Below are positions 29,645 through 37,691 of a stretch of DNA of 44,822 nucleotides, piece after piece (the stretch's first letter is position 1; each line of letters begins with the position of its first letter). The stretch is from contig NVRK02000091.1 of NCBI GenBank assembly GCA_002400845.2, positions 1 to 44,822 on the forward strand, given 5' to 3'. Both the position numbers and the translations under genes were made by a program. The stretch comes from Hyphomicrobiales bacterium (GTDB taxonomy: Bacteria; Pseudomonadota; Alphaproteobacteria; Rhizobiales; Rhizobiaceae). The notes under the pieces were generated by a model, which did not search any database, was not told the origin of the DNA, and saw nothing but the letters and a program-made list of their open reading frames with translations.

Positions 29645-31326
29645 GCCGAAGCCCTCATATCGCGTTTGCCGCGAAACAGTATGTTTGGAATTAAACTTGC
29701 CAGCATAAAGCCAGCAAATGGCATTAGCATTTGTAAAAATGCATAGACGCCAATGATGCGTCTGTCACCGCCAGAAGCTAATGCGACGGCCTCTGTTGTT
29801 ATGGTTGTTATGCGACCTGCGCCAATTAAAATTGTTACTAAATATTGCCCGACAGAAACAGCAAAGCCGACAGCAGCGGCAACTAAAATTGCTCTTAGCA
29901 ACATGGGCGCGCGAATGTTCCAAAAGACTGAATTTTGAGAATGACCTAAACTCAATGCCGCCTGTCCATAGCGTTTATCCCATGCGCGCCAAGGGTCGGA
30001 TAACGACAAAAACACATAGGGCAAAACAAAGACCAAATGCACCAAAATTAAAGCTGAAAAAGTTGCATCAATATCAAAGACTAAAAAGAAAGATTGAAGC
30101 CCGAACACAAAACCAATTTGGGGTACGATAAGCGGTAAGTATAATATGCCCAGCATATATGAGCCGCCTTTATTACCTGTACGCGCTTCTCGCTCTAAGC
30201 ATGCTAACGAAATTATTAATGCAATTAACGTCGAACTTATTCCAACGATTACAGTGTTTATCAGTGGCGAAATTAGTCCGCTCCAACTTCTGGTCCAACT
30301 GTCTAGTGAAAAACCTGAAGGCAAGGCATTTGGGAATGACCAATAGCCAGCAAAAGACCAGATGGCTAATATGACAAGGCCTAAAATAACCACGCCTGAT
30401 GTAAGACAAATGGTGATGAGGCTTATCACCCGAATGGCTTTATCTTTTTGAAAACGTCTTCCAGAAACCGCTATTTGTTTCATAATTTTTGCGCCAAATT
30501 TTTCTAACAGCCACCACGCAATTAATGCTGTTGCCGTTACGCCCAATTGCAACAATGCACCAGCCGATGCTTCGAACCGAACCAACAAATCTGAATCGCT
30601 CATCCATGTAACCAAACGCGGCGCTAAGGGTGCAGGTGTTGTTGGCCCTAGAATTATTGCGACATCAACAACAGAAGTAGCATAGGCAATAACTGCAAAA
30701 ACGCCCAAACGAATTTGCTTATAAATATTAGGCCACACCACATACAAAAAACCCATTACTCTCCCATATCCTAAGGATCGAACGATATGAGAAAGACGTT
30801 TTGCATTTGATTGTGGTAATGCAGAAAGCACAATAAGCAAAAGAAATGGGATTTCTTTTATAATCAATCCAGCCATTAAGGATAGCGCCATGGGATCATG
30901 CAAAATCAACAAATTGGGCGGCCTTGTAATGCCTGTTAATTCTGGAGAGACCAGACGCAATAGCCAACCTGATGGCGATATTAAAAAGGCTAACCCAAAA
31001 GCTGCCGCTGCATGGGGAACAGATAATAATGGGGATACTAATTGCTGAACACTTGCAAACCATTTGGTGTTTGACCAACCAGCAATAAACATGGCCACGA
31101 CACTAACTGCAACTAACGTTGTGCCAAGGCCTGTCCACAGACTTAAAGCAATGGAGATACCAAGACCGGGTCTTTGGAATAATTTATGAAATGGTTCTAG
31201 CGAATAAGTATCGCTACCAAGGGCGGGGAAATGTCCAAAGGCAGGTTCAATGGTTCCCCAAAGGCCAAAAAATATTGGGCCTAACAAAACCAAAAGGGCA
31301 AAAGATGGTGCCAATCTAAGCAGCAT
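29641..31326 (-). CDS. ynjC: ABC importer permease with two fused transmembrane domains, YnjC type
   Basis: 561-aa inner-membrane permease made of two BPD-type domains, the same architecture as ThiP, AfuB and YnjC. Each half has an EAA-like cytoplasmic loop: SLGYGRVMGFLYVVWPNIYK in the first, and ALSLGHSQNSVFWNIRAPML in the second. About 12 hydrophobic segments are evident. The substrate-binding gene is upstream with 38 bp between them and ynjD overlaps downstream. This fused form removes the need for a second permease gene, so the system of three proteins is complete. Substrate unknown. Confidence 0.88.
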   Translation of the reverse strand: MLLRLAPSFALLVLLGPIFFGLWGTIEPAFGHFPALGSDTYSLEPFHKLFQRPGLGISIALSLWTGLGTTLVAVSVVAMFIAGWSNTKWFASVQQLVSPLLSVPHAAAAFGLAFLISPSGWLLRLVSPELTGITRPPNLLILHDPMALSLMAGLIIKEIPFLLLIVLSALPQSNAKRLSHIVRSLGYGRVMGFLYVVWPNIYKQIRLGVFAVIAYATSVVDVAIILGPTTPAPLAPRLVTWMSDSDLLVRFEASAGALLQLGVTATALIAWWLLEKFGAKIMKQIAVSGRRFQKDKAIRVISLITICLTSGVVILGLVILAIWSFAGYWSFPNALPSGFSLDSWTRSWSGLISPLINTVIVGISSTLIALIISLACLEREARTGNKGGSYMLGILYLPLIVPQIGFVFGLQSFFLVFDIDATFSALILVHLVFVLPYVFLSLSDPWRAWDKRYGQAALSLGHSQNSVFWNIRAPMLLRAILVAAAVGFAVSVGQYLVTILIGAGRITTITTEAVALASGGDRRIIGVYAFLQMLMPFAGFMLASLIPNILFRGKRDMRASA

Positions 31327-31364
31327 ATTTTTGCCCTTTCAAAACTCTTATATCTTGGTGCTAA

Positions 31365-32594
31365 TTAATTTGAAACACCATAGCGCTTAAGCCATTGTTT
31401 TTCTAGCATGGTCATCCAGCTTGCATGTGGCTCTGGTAATTTTGGACCTAATTCACTTGGTGCTAAAGTAGCTACGCCACGTTCAATCGAAGCCAATGCT
31501 TTTTGATCTACCTTAGAAAGTTTATCAGCATTTAACACTGTTGGGTCACCCCAAACTTTTGGGTTTTGCTTGTGTATTTGTGCTTCTGGTGAAATCAAGA
31601 AATTTGCAAATATTAATGAACCAGCTTTTGCAGTTGAATTATATGGAATAGCAACAAAATGTGTATTGCCTAATGTGCCTTTTGTGAAAACGAAAGAACG
31701 GATCGTTTCTGGCCATTCTTTTTTCTCAATATTTGCACTGCCTGCACTTGGGTTAAAGGCAAATGAAATGTCCACTTCATTGTCTGCAATCAATTGGTTC
31801 ATTGCAGGAAGATTTTTAGGATAGGTCTTACCATTGCGCCACAAATTTGGGTGCATTTTATCAAGTGCTGCAAATAATGGCGCAACATTTTCTTCAAAAT
31901 TCGCTTCAACCACTGGCTTAAGCAATATAGATGGATCTGAAATTGTTTCTGTTAGTGCTTGTTTTAAGAACGAAGAACCAATGAAATCTGGTGGCGCAGG
32001 ATATGTAAATCTACCAGAGTTTTCGCCAGTCCATTTGACCAATTGCGTAAATGATAATGGTAAGTCAGCTTTTTTTGTATTTGCACTATCGTAGAAAAAC
32101 ACCATTTTAGCGCCGCCCCACGGGCTTTCTAACCCATCGGTAGGTTCAGTAAAATCTACTGTTATGGTTGATTGATTTTCAAAATCAACAAATTTGTAGT
32201 TTGGAAGTTTGGTTGCCCAATCTGGCGCTAATAAAAGTTTTTGCTTCTTCATAGAAACAAAGTTTTCACCATTGATCCAGATAAGATCAATTTTACCTGA
32301 ATCATCTTTGCCAGCTGCTTTTTCATTCACAACAGCATTAACCGCATCAGCAGTATCTTTAAGTTTTACGTGATTAACAGTTACGCCATAGCGTTCTTTA
32401 ACAATCTCAGCTGCCCATTCGATATAGGCGTTGATATTGGTAGAACCACCCCAAGCATTAAAATATACAGTTTGGCCTTTTGCTTCTTTTGTAACCGCTT
32501 CCCAATTAGAAGGTTCAATCGCAAAAGCCGCACTCACCATTAAAGGTAGAGCCACAGTTGCTGCTAATGTTGTTGCAAGTAATTTTTTGATCAT
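31365..32594 (-). CDS. ynjB: ABC importer substrate-binding protein, YnjB type
   Basis: Periplasmic solute-binding protein of 409 aa with a clear signal peptide (MIKKLLATTLAATVALPLMV, cleavage after SAAFA). It closely follows YnjB of enterobacteria: WEAVTKEAKGQTVYFNAWGG, then INAYIEWAAEIVKERYGV and DLIWINGENFVSMK, with FLISPEAQIHKQNPKVWGD near the C-terminus. YnjBCD remains functionally unassigned, though it is often guessed to be related to thiamine uptake. No TPP riboswitch is apparent between this gene and lspA; an imperfect palindrome lies 47 bp upstream of the ATG. Because YnjB proteins differ from ThiB, I keep the Ynj name. Confidence 0.88.
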   Translation of the reverse strand: MIKKLLATTLAATVALPLMVSAAFAIEPSNWEAVTKEAKGQTVYFNAWGGSTNINAYIEWAAEIVKERYGVTVNHVKLKDTADAVNAVVNEKAAGKDDSGKIDLIWINGENFVSMKKQKLLLAPDWATKLPNYKFVDFENQSTITVDFTEPTDGLESPWGGAKMVFFYDSANTKKADLPLSFTQLVKWTGENSGRFTYPAPPDFIGSSFLKQALTETISDPSILLKPVVEANFEENVAPLFAALDKMHPNLWRNGKTYPKNLPAMNQLIADNEVDISFAFNPSAGSANIEKKEWPETIRSFVFTKGTLGNTHFVAIPYNSTAKAGSLIFANFLISPEAQIHKQNPKVWGDPTVLNADKLSKVDQKALASIERGVATLAPSELGPKLPEPHASWMTMLEKQWLKRYGVSN

Positions 32595-32640
32595 TTGATC
32601 CTCATCTTAAAAACAATAAATCTAGATATGCCGACAATAA

Positions 32641-32674
32641 TGTCATGTAACTTATACGGATAAGCTGCATGACA
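32641..32674. repeat. 34-bp imperfect palindrome upstream of ynjB
   Basis: TGTCATG (32641-32647) and CATGACA (32668-32674) flank a perfect inner dyad CTTAT (32651-32655) with ATAAG (32660-32664). One wobble and one mismatch lie between the arms. No T-run follows on the minus strand, so it looks more like an operator or an RNA stem than a terminator. Confidence 0.7.
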
Positions 32675-32680
32675 CGCAAA

Positions 32681-32701
32681 ACACACAAATGTGAAGTGTG
32701 T
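32681..32701 (-). terminator. Possible weak terminator after lspA
   Basis: ACACAC (32681-32686) pairs with GTGTGT (32696-32701) with a 9-nt loop; read on the minus strand it is followed by TTTTG. The stem is short and low in strength, so this is tentative. Confidence 0.3.
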
Positions 32702-32704
32702 CTT

Positions 32705-33172
32705 TTAGTGGGTTTTATTTCTCATACTAAACAATTCATCCAGTATGATTAAGCCAGCACCTACATTTACAAAAATATCTGCAATATTAAAAATAGCAAA
32801 TGACCAAGTTTGGGTATGAAATTGTATAAAGTCTATTACATAGCCAAGCATGGCGCGATCGATTAAATTTCCAATTGCACCACCCACTACAAATGCAAAT
32901 CCTAACCTACTCCAAAATTTTTCTTGAGGTGAATGTTTCCAAAGCCATAATACAAATAATATGATGATGCAGGTTAGGCCAACCAACACCCAGTCATTCA
33001 TTGAGGACAAGAATGAAAAGGCGATGCCCTCATTGTATGTTCTAAACCACGATAGGAACGGAATGACAGGTACGGAATTATGAAACGGCAGGCTGGTTTC
33101 AACCCAATATTTGCTGAGTTGGTCTAATGCAACAAAAATACAAACCAAAATTATGCCGTAACGGGTTCTCAT
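32705..33172 (-). CDS. lspA: Lipoprotein signal peptidase (signal peptidase II)
   Basis: Aspartic membrane protease that cleaves prolipoprotein signal peptides after lipid attachment; 155 aa, four hydrophobic segments. The catalytic aspartates are Asp114 in GYVIDFIQF and Asp132 in FNIADIFVNVG; VVGGAIGNLIDR is the other strongly conserved box, with NEGIAFSFL near residue 47. Its ATG overlaps the stop of the upstream TrmH-like gene by one base (TAATG). It serves lipoproteins including the FKBP, OmpA-family and L,D-transpeptidase predicted here. Normal length and complete motifs. Confidence 0.96.
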   Translation of the reverse strand: MRTRYGIILVCIFVALDQLSKYWVETSLPFHNSVPVIPFLSWFRTYNEGIAFSFLSSMNDWVLVGLTCIIILFVLWLWKHSPQEKFWSRLGFAFVVGGAIGNLIDRAMLGYVIDFIQFHTQTWSFAIFNIADIFVNVGAGLIILDELFSMRNKTH

Positions 33173-34080
33173 TACGCACGCCCTTCAGGCATGACTAAAG
33201 CATCGCGCTTCATTTCAAACAGCATGATGCCTGTAGAGATTGCTAGATTAAGCGAGTCTGCTTTGCCTGCCATAGGAATGTAGGCTAGCTTTTGACAACA
33301 TTCAGATAGCTCTGCTGGCAGACCTTTTTGTTCATTGCCCATTAGAAGGAATTGCGGCTTAGTGACGTAATCAATGGCTCTATAATCAACAGCGCCTTCT
33401 AAATGCGTACCAACAATTTCGCCTTTGTAGTTTTTGCTCCAAGTAATAAAATCTTCTTGGCTAATGCGTGCAACTTTCATGTTGAAGATAGAACCCATGG
33501 TCGCTCTTACTGCTTCTAGCGAAAATGGATCCGTTGTATCGCCGATCAGAACCATGCCTTTAACGCCCGATGCATCGCCAGTACGAATGATCGTGCCTAA
33601 ATTTCCTGGATCACGAACGCGGTCTAATCCGACCAAAATATCGTGGGGATTGCTGGCTTCATTTGCTAAATCATCAATGGAAAACCATTGTTGCTCAAAG
33701 ATACCAATTACCATTTGTGGGTTATCTTTGCGCGAAATTGCGGTTAAAACTTTATTGGTAACTTCAAGAATATATGCGCCTTGTTGACGTGCTTGTTCTG
33801 ATATTTCTGCCAAATGATTTCGACCTGAGCCAACATTTTCGGCAGCGTCTTCTGCCATCTGCTTGCCATAAACAAGCGTGCGAACTTTCCAACCCATTTC
33901 AAGCGCGTCGGTTACCAGCTTCAAACCTTCTGCCATAAATAGATTTTGAGCATCGCGGTTTTTCTTAAGCGCCAGCCCTTTAATCTCTTTAACAATTGGA
34001 TTTGACGTTGAAGAGATTTCTTTAACGCGGCCTGGCGTTATGCCAGCATGTGGGTTTGAATAATCGTATTTTTCACTCAT
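33172..34080 (-). CDS. TrmH/SpoU-family RNA 2'-O-methyltransferase
   Basis: SPOUT-fold RNA methyltransferase, 302 aa from the Met at 34080 (AAAGG about 8 nt upstream); the longer frame to 34110 lies wholly inside the preceding gene. An N-terminal substrate-binding region (ISSTSNPIVKEIKGLALKKN, then AEGLKLVTDALE) precedes the SpoU_methylase domain, which has the three motifs: LVGLDRVRDPGNLGTIIRTG, LIGDTTDPFSLEAVRATMGS, and the knot segments LLMGNEQKGL and IPMAGKADSLNLAISTGIM. Rather than RlmB it looks like the broader 23S rRNA family common in Hyphomicrobiales. It overlaps the previous gene by 8 bp and lspA by 1 bp. The target nucleotide is not known. Confidence 0.92.
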   Translation of the reverse strand: MSEKYDYSNPHAGITPGRVKEISSTSNPIVKEIKGLALKKNRDAQNLFMAEGLKLVTDALEMGWKVRTLVYGKQMAEDAAENVGSGRNHLAEISEQARQQGAYILEVTNKVLTAISRKDNPQMVIGIFEQQWFSIDDLANEASNPHDILVGLDRVRDPGNLGTIIRTGDASGVKGMVLIGDTTDPFSLEAVRATMGSIFNMKVARISQEDFITWSKNYKGEIVGTHLEGAVDYRAIDYVTKPQFLLMGNEQKGLPAELSECCQKLAYIPMAGKADSLNLAISTGIMLFEMKRDALVMPEGRA

Positions 34081-35263
34081 TATTTGAGCCTTTATTGCTT
34101 GTTCTATCAACTAAGGTATTTACTATTTTACTGGGTACCCATCTGCTGAACATAGATGTTGAAAGTTTGCGCTCTGATTTTTCCGTTCGAATAATTAATT
34201 CTCCAGAATGTAACTCACCGCGCATATCGCCAAATACTTCTTGCATCAATTCATGAATGGATAAAAAACTGGCTCTAATTGCATATGATGTTAGAACCAC
34301 AAAAAGCGGGTCTTTAGACATAAGCTGTTTGCAAAGATCTACCAAGTGCGGACAATCTTCAAACATTTGCCAGACTTCGCCTTTTGGTCCACGGCCATAA
34401 GCTGGTGGGTCTAACAATATGGCATCATACGTATTGCCTCTGCGCACTTCGCGCTCACAAAATTTAACGGCATCTTCGCAAATCCAACGAATTGGCTTAT
34501 CTTCAAGGCCAGCTAATTCTTGATTTTCTTTAGCCCAACCAATTGCTTTTTTAGACGCATCGACATGGGTTACGTGGGCGCCAGCATTTGCCGCTACTAA
34601 TGAGGCGACACCTGTGTAACCAAATAAGTTTAGAACCTTTGGTCTGTCTTTACGGTTTTTATCCTTTTGGGCAATCTTTAGAACATCGACCATAAAGCGC
34701 CAATGGGCGGCTTGTTCTGGAAAAACACCTGTGTGCCTAAAAGATGTAAAACGCCCAAGAAACGGAACGCCATCAAAGGCCATTGGCCACGTTTCATTCA
34801 ACTGCTTTTTAGGAAATGCCCAACGTCCCATGCCTTCTTCATCTGTATCACCGGTAAACATTGCATCAACATTTTGCCATTCTTTAGGTGAAAGGCTTTT
34901 TTGCCAAATCGCCTGCGCCTCTGGACGAATGATGCGATAATTTTCATAGCGCTCTAATTTTTGACCATCGCCGCTGTCTAATAAGGCATAGTTTTTATCG
35001 GGTGCGCTTTCTAATATCAAACCAATTGTTTCTGCCAAGCGATGTTTTGCTGGGGCTAAACGTTTTGGCTTGTCTGATTGCTTATTTGCTTTTTGGGGTG
35101 CGCTTTCAACATCGCCTTTGCCAGAAACTTTGCTAAGTTTACTAAGGTCACCCAATTTTTGAGCTCGGCTTTTTCCTTTTGAAAATTTGCCCGCTGGGCT
35201 TTTTCCAGTTGAGGTTTCCCCCTTGAAAGGGGCTGGTCTTTTGAATTTTGAATTTTTAGCCAT
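34073..35263 (-). CDS. Class I SAM-dependent RNA methyltransferase (RlmI-like)
   Basis: 396-aa methyltransferase. Residues about 1-75 are a basic, Lys/Ser/Gly-rich low-complexity tail typical of RNA-binding regions. The catalytic half has SAM motif I VLNLFGYTGVASLVAANAGA, a following acidic VDASKKAIGWAKENQE, then ICEDAVKFCE, and the catalytic motif LLDPPAYGRGPKGEVW, where the DPPxxG pattern is characteristic of RlmI/RlmK-type 5-methylcytosine enzymes. The fold near the N-terminus (NYALLDSGDGQKLERYENYR) does not look like the PUA domain of E. coli RlmI, so the exact target is uncertain. Its stop overlaps the start of the TrmH-like gene, making an operon of two RNA methylases and lspA. Confidence 0.88.
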   Translation of the reverse strand: MAKNSKFKRPAPFKGETSTGKSPAGKFSKGKSRAQKLGDLSKLSKVSGKGDVESAPQKANKQSDKPKRLAPAKHRLAETIGLILESAPDKNYALLDSGDGQKLERYENYRIIRPEAQAIWQKSLSPKEWQNVDAMFTGDTDEEGMGRWAFPKKQLNETWPMAFDGVPFLGRFTSFRHTGVFPEQAAHWRFMVDVLKIAQKDKNRKDRPKVLNLFGYTGVASLVAANAGAHVTHVDASKKAIGWAKENQELAGLEDKPIRWICEDAVKFCEREVRRGNTYDAILLDPPAYGRGPKGEVWQMFEDCPHLVDLCKQLMSKDPLFVVLTSYAIRASFLSIHELMQEVFGDMRGELHSGELIIRTEKSERKLSTSMFSRWVPSKIVNTLVDRTSNKGSNNE

Positions 35264-35452
35264 GTTCTATCAGTATCTTCTAATTGCTATATCCATGCTC
35301 TACAGCAAAAATACACTGCGTAAAACCTACAATCTAAGCTTGGCAAAACATACAATCAATGTACACAGCCTTAGAGTGAAAATACTTGCGATGCTTCTTT
35401 TTGGATAGTAAGCTTATATTGATTGAGTAATTTTATAACAGGGGGAATCATT

Positions 35453-35548
35453 ATGACAGAAACATATCGCCATAATTATTGGACAGTATTTTTTGTAGGT
35501 CTAATCTTAGCTGCAATATTAGCTTTTGTTGCTTATACAATTGGCTAA
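35453..35548 (+). CDS. 31-residue single-pass membrane microprotein
   Basis: A short frame reading MTETYRHNYWTVFFVGLILA, then AILAFVAYTIG, followed by TAA. A hydrophilic N-terminus leads into one hydrophobic helix of about 20 residues. Support for a real gene: a strong AGGGGGA ribosome site 7 nt upstream, a good terminator 31 bp downstream (35580-35612), and its isolation as the only plus-strand element between two divergent/convergent minus genes. I do not recognise the family. Possible roles, such as modulating a membrane complex, are only inferred. It may be missed by gene finders because of its size. Confidence 0.7.
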   Translation: MTETYRHNYWTVFFVGLILAAILAFVAYTIG

Positions 35549-35579
35549 AAATAATTCAAAATTATATAAAACTAAAATT

Positions 35580-35612
35580 GCCAGTACTTTTATTCAAGTG
35601 GCTGGCTTTTTT
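35580..35612 (+). terminator. Terminator after the 31-residue microprotein gene
   Basis: GCCAG-T-ACTT pairs with AAGT-(G)-G-CTGGC, giving a 10-bp stem with one bulge and a wobble (35580-35606), and TTTTTT follows (35607-35612). It ends within the stop codon of the convergent lapA-like gene. Confidence 0.8.
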
Positions 35613-35994
35613 ATGCGGCCTCTTCGCTAGCGTTAGTGCCAGATTTAGATGGCAAACCTAGCAAATTTGTTGCTTTTTCTGCCGCTAACTCATCAGCACG
35701 TATTTTCTGCTCTTCAAAATCGTTTTTCCATTTGCTTGCTTCAAGACGTTGATCGCGCGCATTTTTACGATGCTTGCCTTGGCGCATCCAAGTAACGAAC
35801 CCGCCAAATAGTAAACCAATAATAAGAGCCGCAAATAAATAAACAAAGAACGGCAATTCTATCGCAAATGCAGGGTTTTCTGGTCTAAAGGGATCAAGGC
35901 TCATTGTTATAGGCTTGCGATTGGCGACAGATAGCAAAATTAGCGCAACGGCAATTGGTACTGAAATAAATAGAAATACTAATTTGCGCATCAT
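35611..35994 (-). CDS. LapA-domain (DUF1049) membrane protein
   Basis: 127 aa from the paired Met at 35994; an in-frame Met 16 codons earlier (36042) would put a non-hydrophobic leader ahead of the first helix. Two hydrophobic helices (KLVFLFISVPIAVALILLSV and FFVYLFAALIIGLLFGGFVT) flank a short periplasmic loop with NRKPITMSLDPF, the pattern of the LapA/DUF1049 family linked in E. coli to LPS assembly. A charged cytoplasmic coiled-coil-like tail (WKNDFEEQKIRADELAAEKA) follows. AAAGG lies about 11 nt upstream. It ends the sppA-ihfB-lapA row, and its 3' end overlaps the terminator of the opposite microprotein. Confidence 0.8.
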   Translation of the reverse strand: MMRKLVFLFISVPIAVALILLSVANRKPITMSLDPFRPENPAFAIELPFFVYLFAALIIGLLFGGFVTWMRQGKHRKNARDQRLEASKWKNDFEEQKIRADELAAEKATNLLGLPSKSGTNASEEAA

Positions 35995-36083
35995 AAGATT
36001 AAAACCTTTGTTTTTTAGCTGTCTTATATACCTTAATAACACATCTAATTTGCGCGTATATATTTACAAGCAAAGTAATAAAA

Positions 36084-36362
36084 TTATTTATTTAGACGCT
36101 CGCGCAACTCTTTGCCTGTTTTGAAAAATGGTACCCATTTTTCTGCAACCGTTACTTTTTCACCTGTACGTGGATTTCTTCCAACGCGAGGCTGTCTATT
36201 TTTTACAGAAAAAGCGCCAAAGCCGCGCAATTCTACACGATTGCCATTTGCAAGCGCATTGGTTATTTCGCCTAATATTGCATTCACAATATTTTCTACA
36301 TCACGTTGGTAGAGGTGCGGATTCTTTGCCGCTATTTTTTCTACTAATTCGGACTTAATCAT
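36084..36362 (-). CDS. ihfB: Integration host factor beta subunit
   Basis: 92-aa histone-like DNA-bending protein that pairs with IHF-alpha, sharply bending DNA at sigma-54 promoters, replication origins and recombination sites. It matches IHF-beta: [20 protein letters not shown], then [20 protein letters not shown], the arm tip [11 protein letters not shown] with the intercalating proline, and [15 protein letters not shown]. The [10 protein letters not shown] pattern and the LYQRDVE helix favour beta over alpha or HU. It lies 20 bp after sppA and 41 bp before the longest lapA frame. Its partner ihfA is not in the window. The local presence of rpoN may matter functionally, but they are far apart. 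Confidence 0.95.
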   Translation of the reverse strand: MIKSELVEKIAAKNPHLYQRDVENIVNAILGEITNALANGNRVELRGFGAFSVKNRQPRVGRNPRTGEKVTVAEKWVPFFKTGKELRERLNK

Positions 36363-36382
36363 CTAATATCCCCTTAGATCAA

Positions 36383-37369
36383 TTACTTAGTTTGCATCAT
36401 CGAGATCAAACCGTCAAGAAATAGACGCTCTGGCAGAACATCCTTAATCGCTTTAGTTGCACCTGATGGAAATTGCAAGCCTAATTCTTCTGCAAGTCTA
36501 CTCAAAATGCCTTTACTCATACCTGCTGGGTTTTGAAAAAACTGTTCACTTGGCCTCACTGGGTTCCAAGTAACAATTTTCAGTTCATTCCCAATCTCTT
36601 TATTTTCAACCAGCCATTTGCGCGCTGTTTCTTCATCGCCAATAGCATCAATCAAACCGTTTTCTACTCCTTGGCGCCCCGTAAAGATACTGCCATCGGC
36701 TAATTTCCTAACCTGAAAGTCAGACATATCGCGCCTTTCAGCAACAATGCCAACAAACCAATTAAAACTGTCTTGAACCAGTCTATTAATCATTGCTTTT
36801 GCCTCATCGCTTGCTGGATGAAACGGAGACGGTTCGGCTTTTAAAGGTGCTGATTTAATTTCGTTCATTGAAACACCGATTTTATCTAACAAACGTGAGG
36901 CATCGGCATATTGAAAAATCACACCTATAGAACCAACAATGGATGAACGCCTAGCGACAATATGGTCGCTTGCTGATGCTATCATATAGCCAGCAGAGGC
37001 CGCTAACGTTCCAACAGAGGTTGCAACTGGCTTATTTTTAGATAATTCACGTACTGCTTCATACACTGCTTCACCGCCCGTGGTTGAGCCACCTGGTGAA
37101 GAAATGTCTAAAATTACGGCCTTCACAGCATCATCTTCTTTAAGATTTTCAAGAAGTTTCAACAATGGCTTGTCATTGGTTATAACGCCAGAAATTTTGA
37201 CCCGTGCGATATGGGCAGATTTTTTTTCAGAGAACTTTTCAAAGAGGCCTGTTGTGGCTAACAAAGTTGCAATTGCCAGAACCAATAAGACAAGCGAAAT
37301 CACACGCCAAAAAGTAACTCTTTTGCGTAATGCTCTGCGGTCTACAATTTGATCCACTGACAAGGTCAT
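36383..37369 (-). CDS. sppA: Signal peptide peptidase SppA (36-kDa type)
   Basis: Inner-membrane serine protease of the short SppA class that degrades cleaved signal peptides in the periplasm. The start at 37369 gives 328 aa; a TTG at 37390 would add seven. One membrane helix is at about residues 22-42 (FWRVISLVLLVLAIATLLAT). The catalytic pair, numbered from the 37390 start, is Ser132 in TLAASAGYM and Lys184 in IKSAPLKAEPSPF; the oxyanion area is DISSPGGSTTGGEA. The 20-bp gap to ihfB suggests a shared transcript. The 322-bp upstream gap holds a structured element (37425-37469). Confidence 0.93.
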   Translation of the reverse strand: MTLSVDQIVDRRALRKRVTFWRVISLVLLVLAIATLLATTGLFEKFSEKKSAHIARVKISGVITNDKPLLKLLENLKEDDAVKAVILDISSPGGSTTGGEAVYEAVRELSKNKPVATSVGTLAASAGYMIASASDHIVARRSSIVGSIGVIFQYADASRLLDKIGVSMNEIKSAPLKAEPSPFHPASDEAKAMINRLVQDSFNWFVGIVAERRDMSDFQVRKLADGSIFTGRQGVENGLIDAIGDEETARKWLVENKEIGNELKIVTWNPVRPSEQFFQNPAGMSKGILSRLAEELGLQFPSGATKAIKDVLPERLFLDGLISMMQTK

Positions 37370-37424
37370 AATAACTACTTCATTTTCCAAGCATCATACT
37401 TTTTGAATATTATAAAATCACGAT

Positions 37425-37469
37425 CCTAGGAACCCATTTTGAATGGTGGTAACAGGCTGTTACCCTAGG
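37425..37469 (-). other. Predicted three-way-junction RNA element upstream of sppA
   Basis: Two CCTAGG hexamers (37425-37430 and 37464-37469) can pair as an outer stem. Between them are a perfect palindrome GGTAACAG-G-CTGTTACC (37448-37464) and a small hairpin formed by CCATT and AATGG (37434-37446). Read on the minus strand it lies in the 5' region of sppA, about 55 bp before its ATG. It could be a leader structure or a small RNA; the palindrome alone could be an operator. Confidence 0.5.
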
Positions 37470-37632
37470 GGCAAGTGGTGAAATCCCTTGTTTGGGGCCA
37501 TTTTTAAAATCTTTGCCATTAAATTAGGCATTAAGATAGCCCTTTAATTTACACACAAATTATTCACCTAATAATCTCATTAATACTAAATGTAAAAGTC
37601 TGGCAAGCCCAAATTTTTGTTAGGCAAACTAC

Positions 37633-37665
37633 AAAAAACCCCACCTTAAAATTAAGGCAGGGTTT
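37633..37665 (-). terminator. Rho-independent terminator of rpsA
   Basis: On the minus strand the arm at 37653-37665 pairs with 37636-37648 over 13 positions with one wobble, with a 4-nt loop, followed by T (A run 37633-37638 on the plus strand). It lies 27 bp beyond the rpsA stop. Confidence 0.85.
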
Positions 37666-37691
37666 AGATTTATTACAATGAAAAGACGAGA

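Larger units (their letters stand above)
37370..37691. other. Intergenic region between rpsA and sppA
   Basis: 322 bp without a gene. It contains the rpsA terminator (37633-37665) and a structured element (37425-37469) ahead of sppA. The remainder is AT-rich; no further gene, tRNA or recognised riboswitch was found. Confidence 0.7.

Noticed and set aside
32595-32704. TPP riboswitch ahead of ynjB
   Set aside because: No CTGAGA or ACCTGATCTGG-type conserved segments are present in the lspA-ynjB gap.
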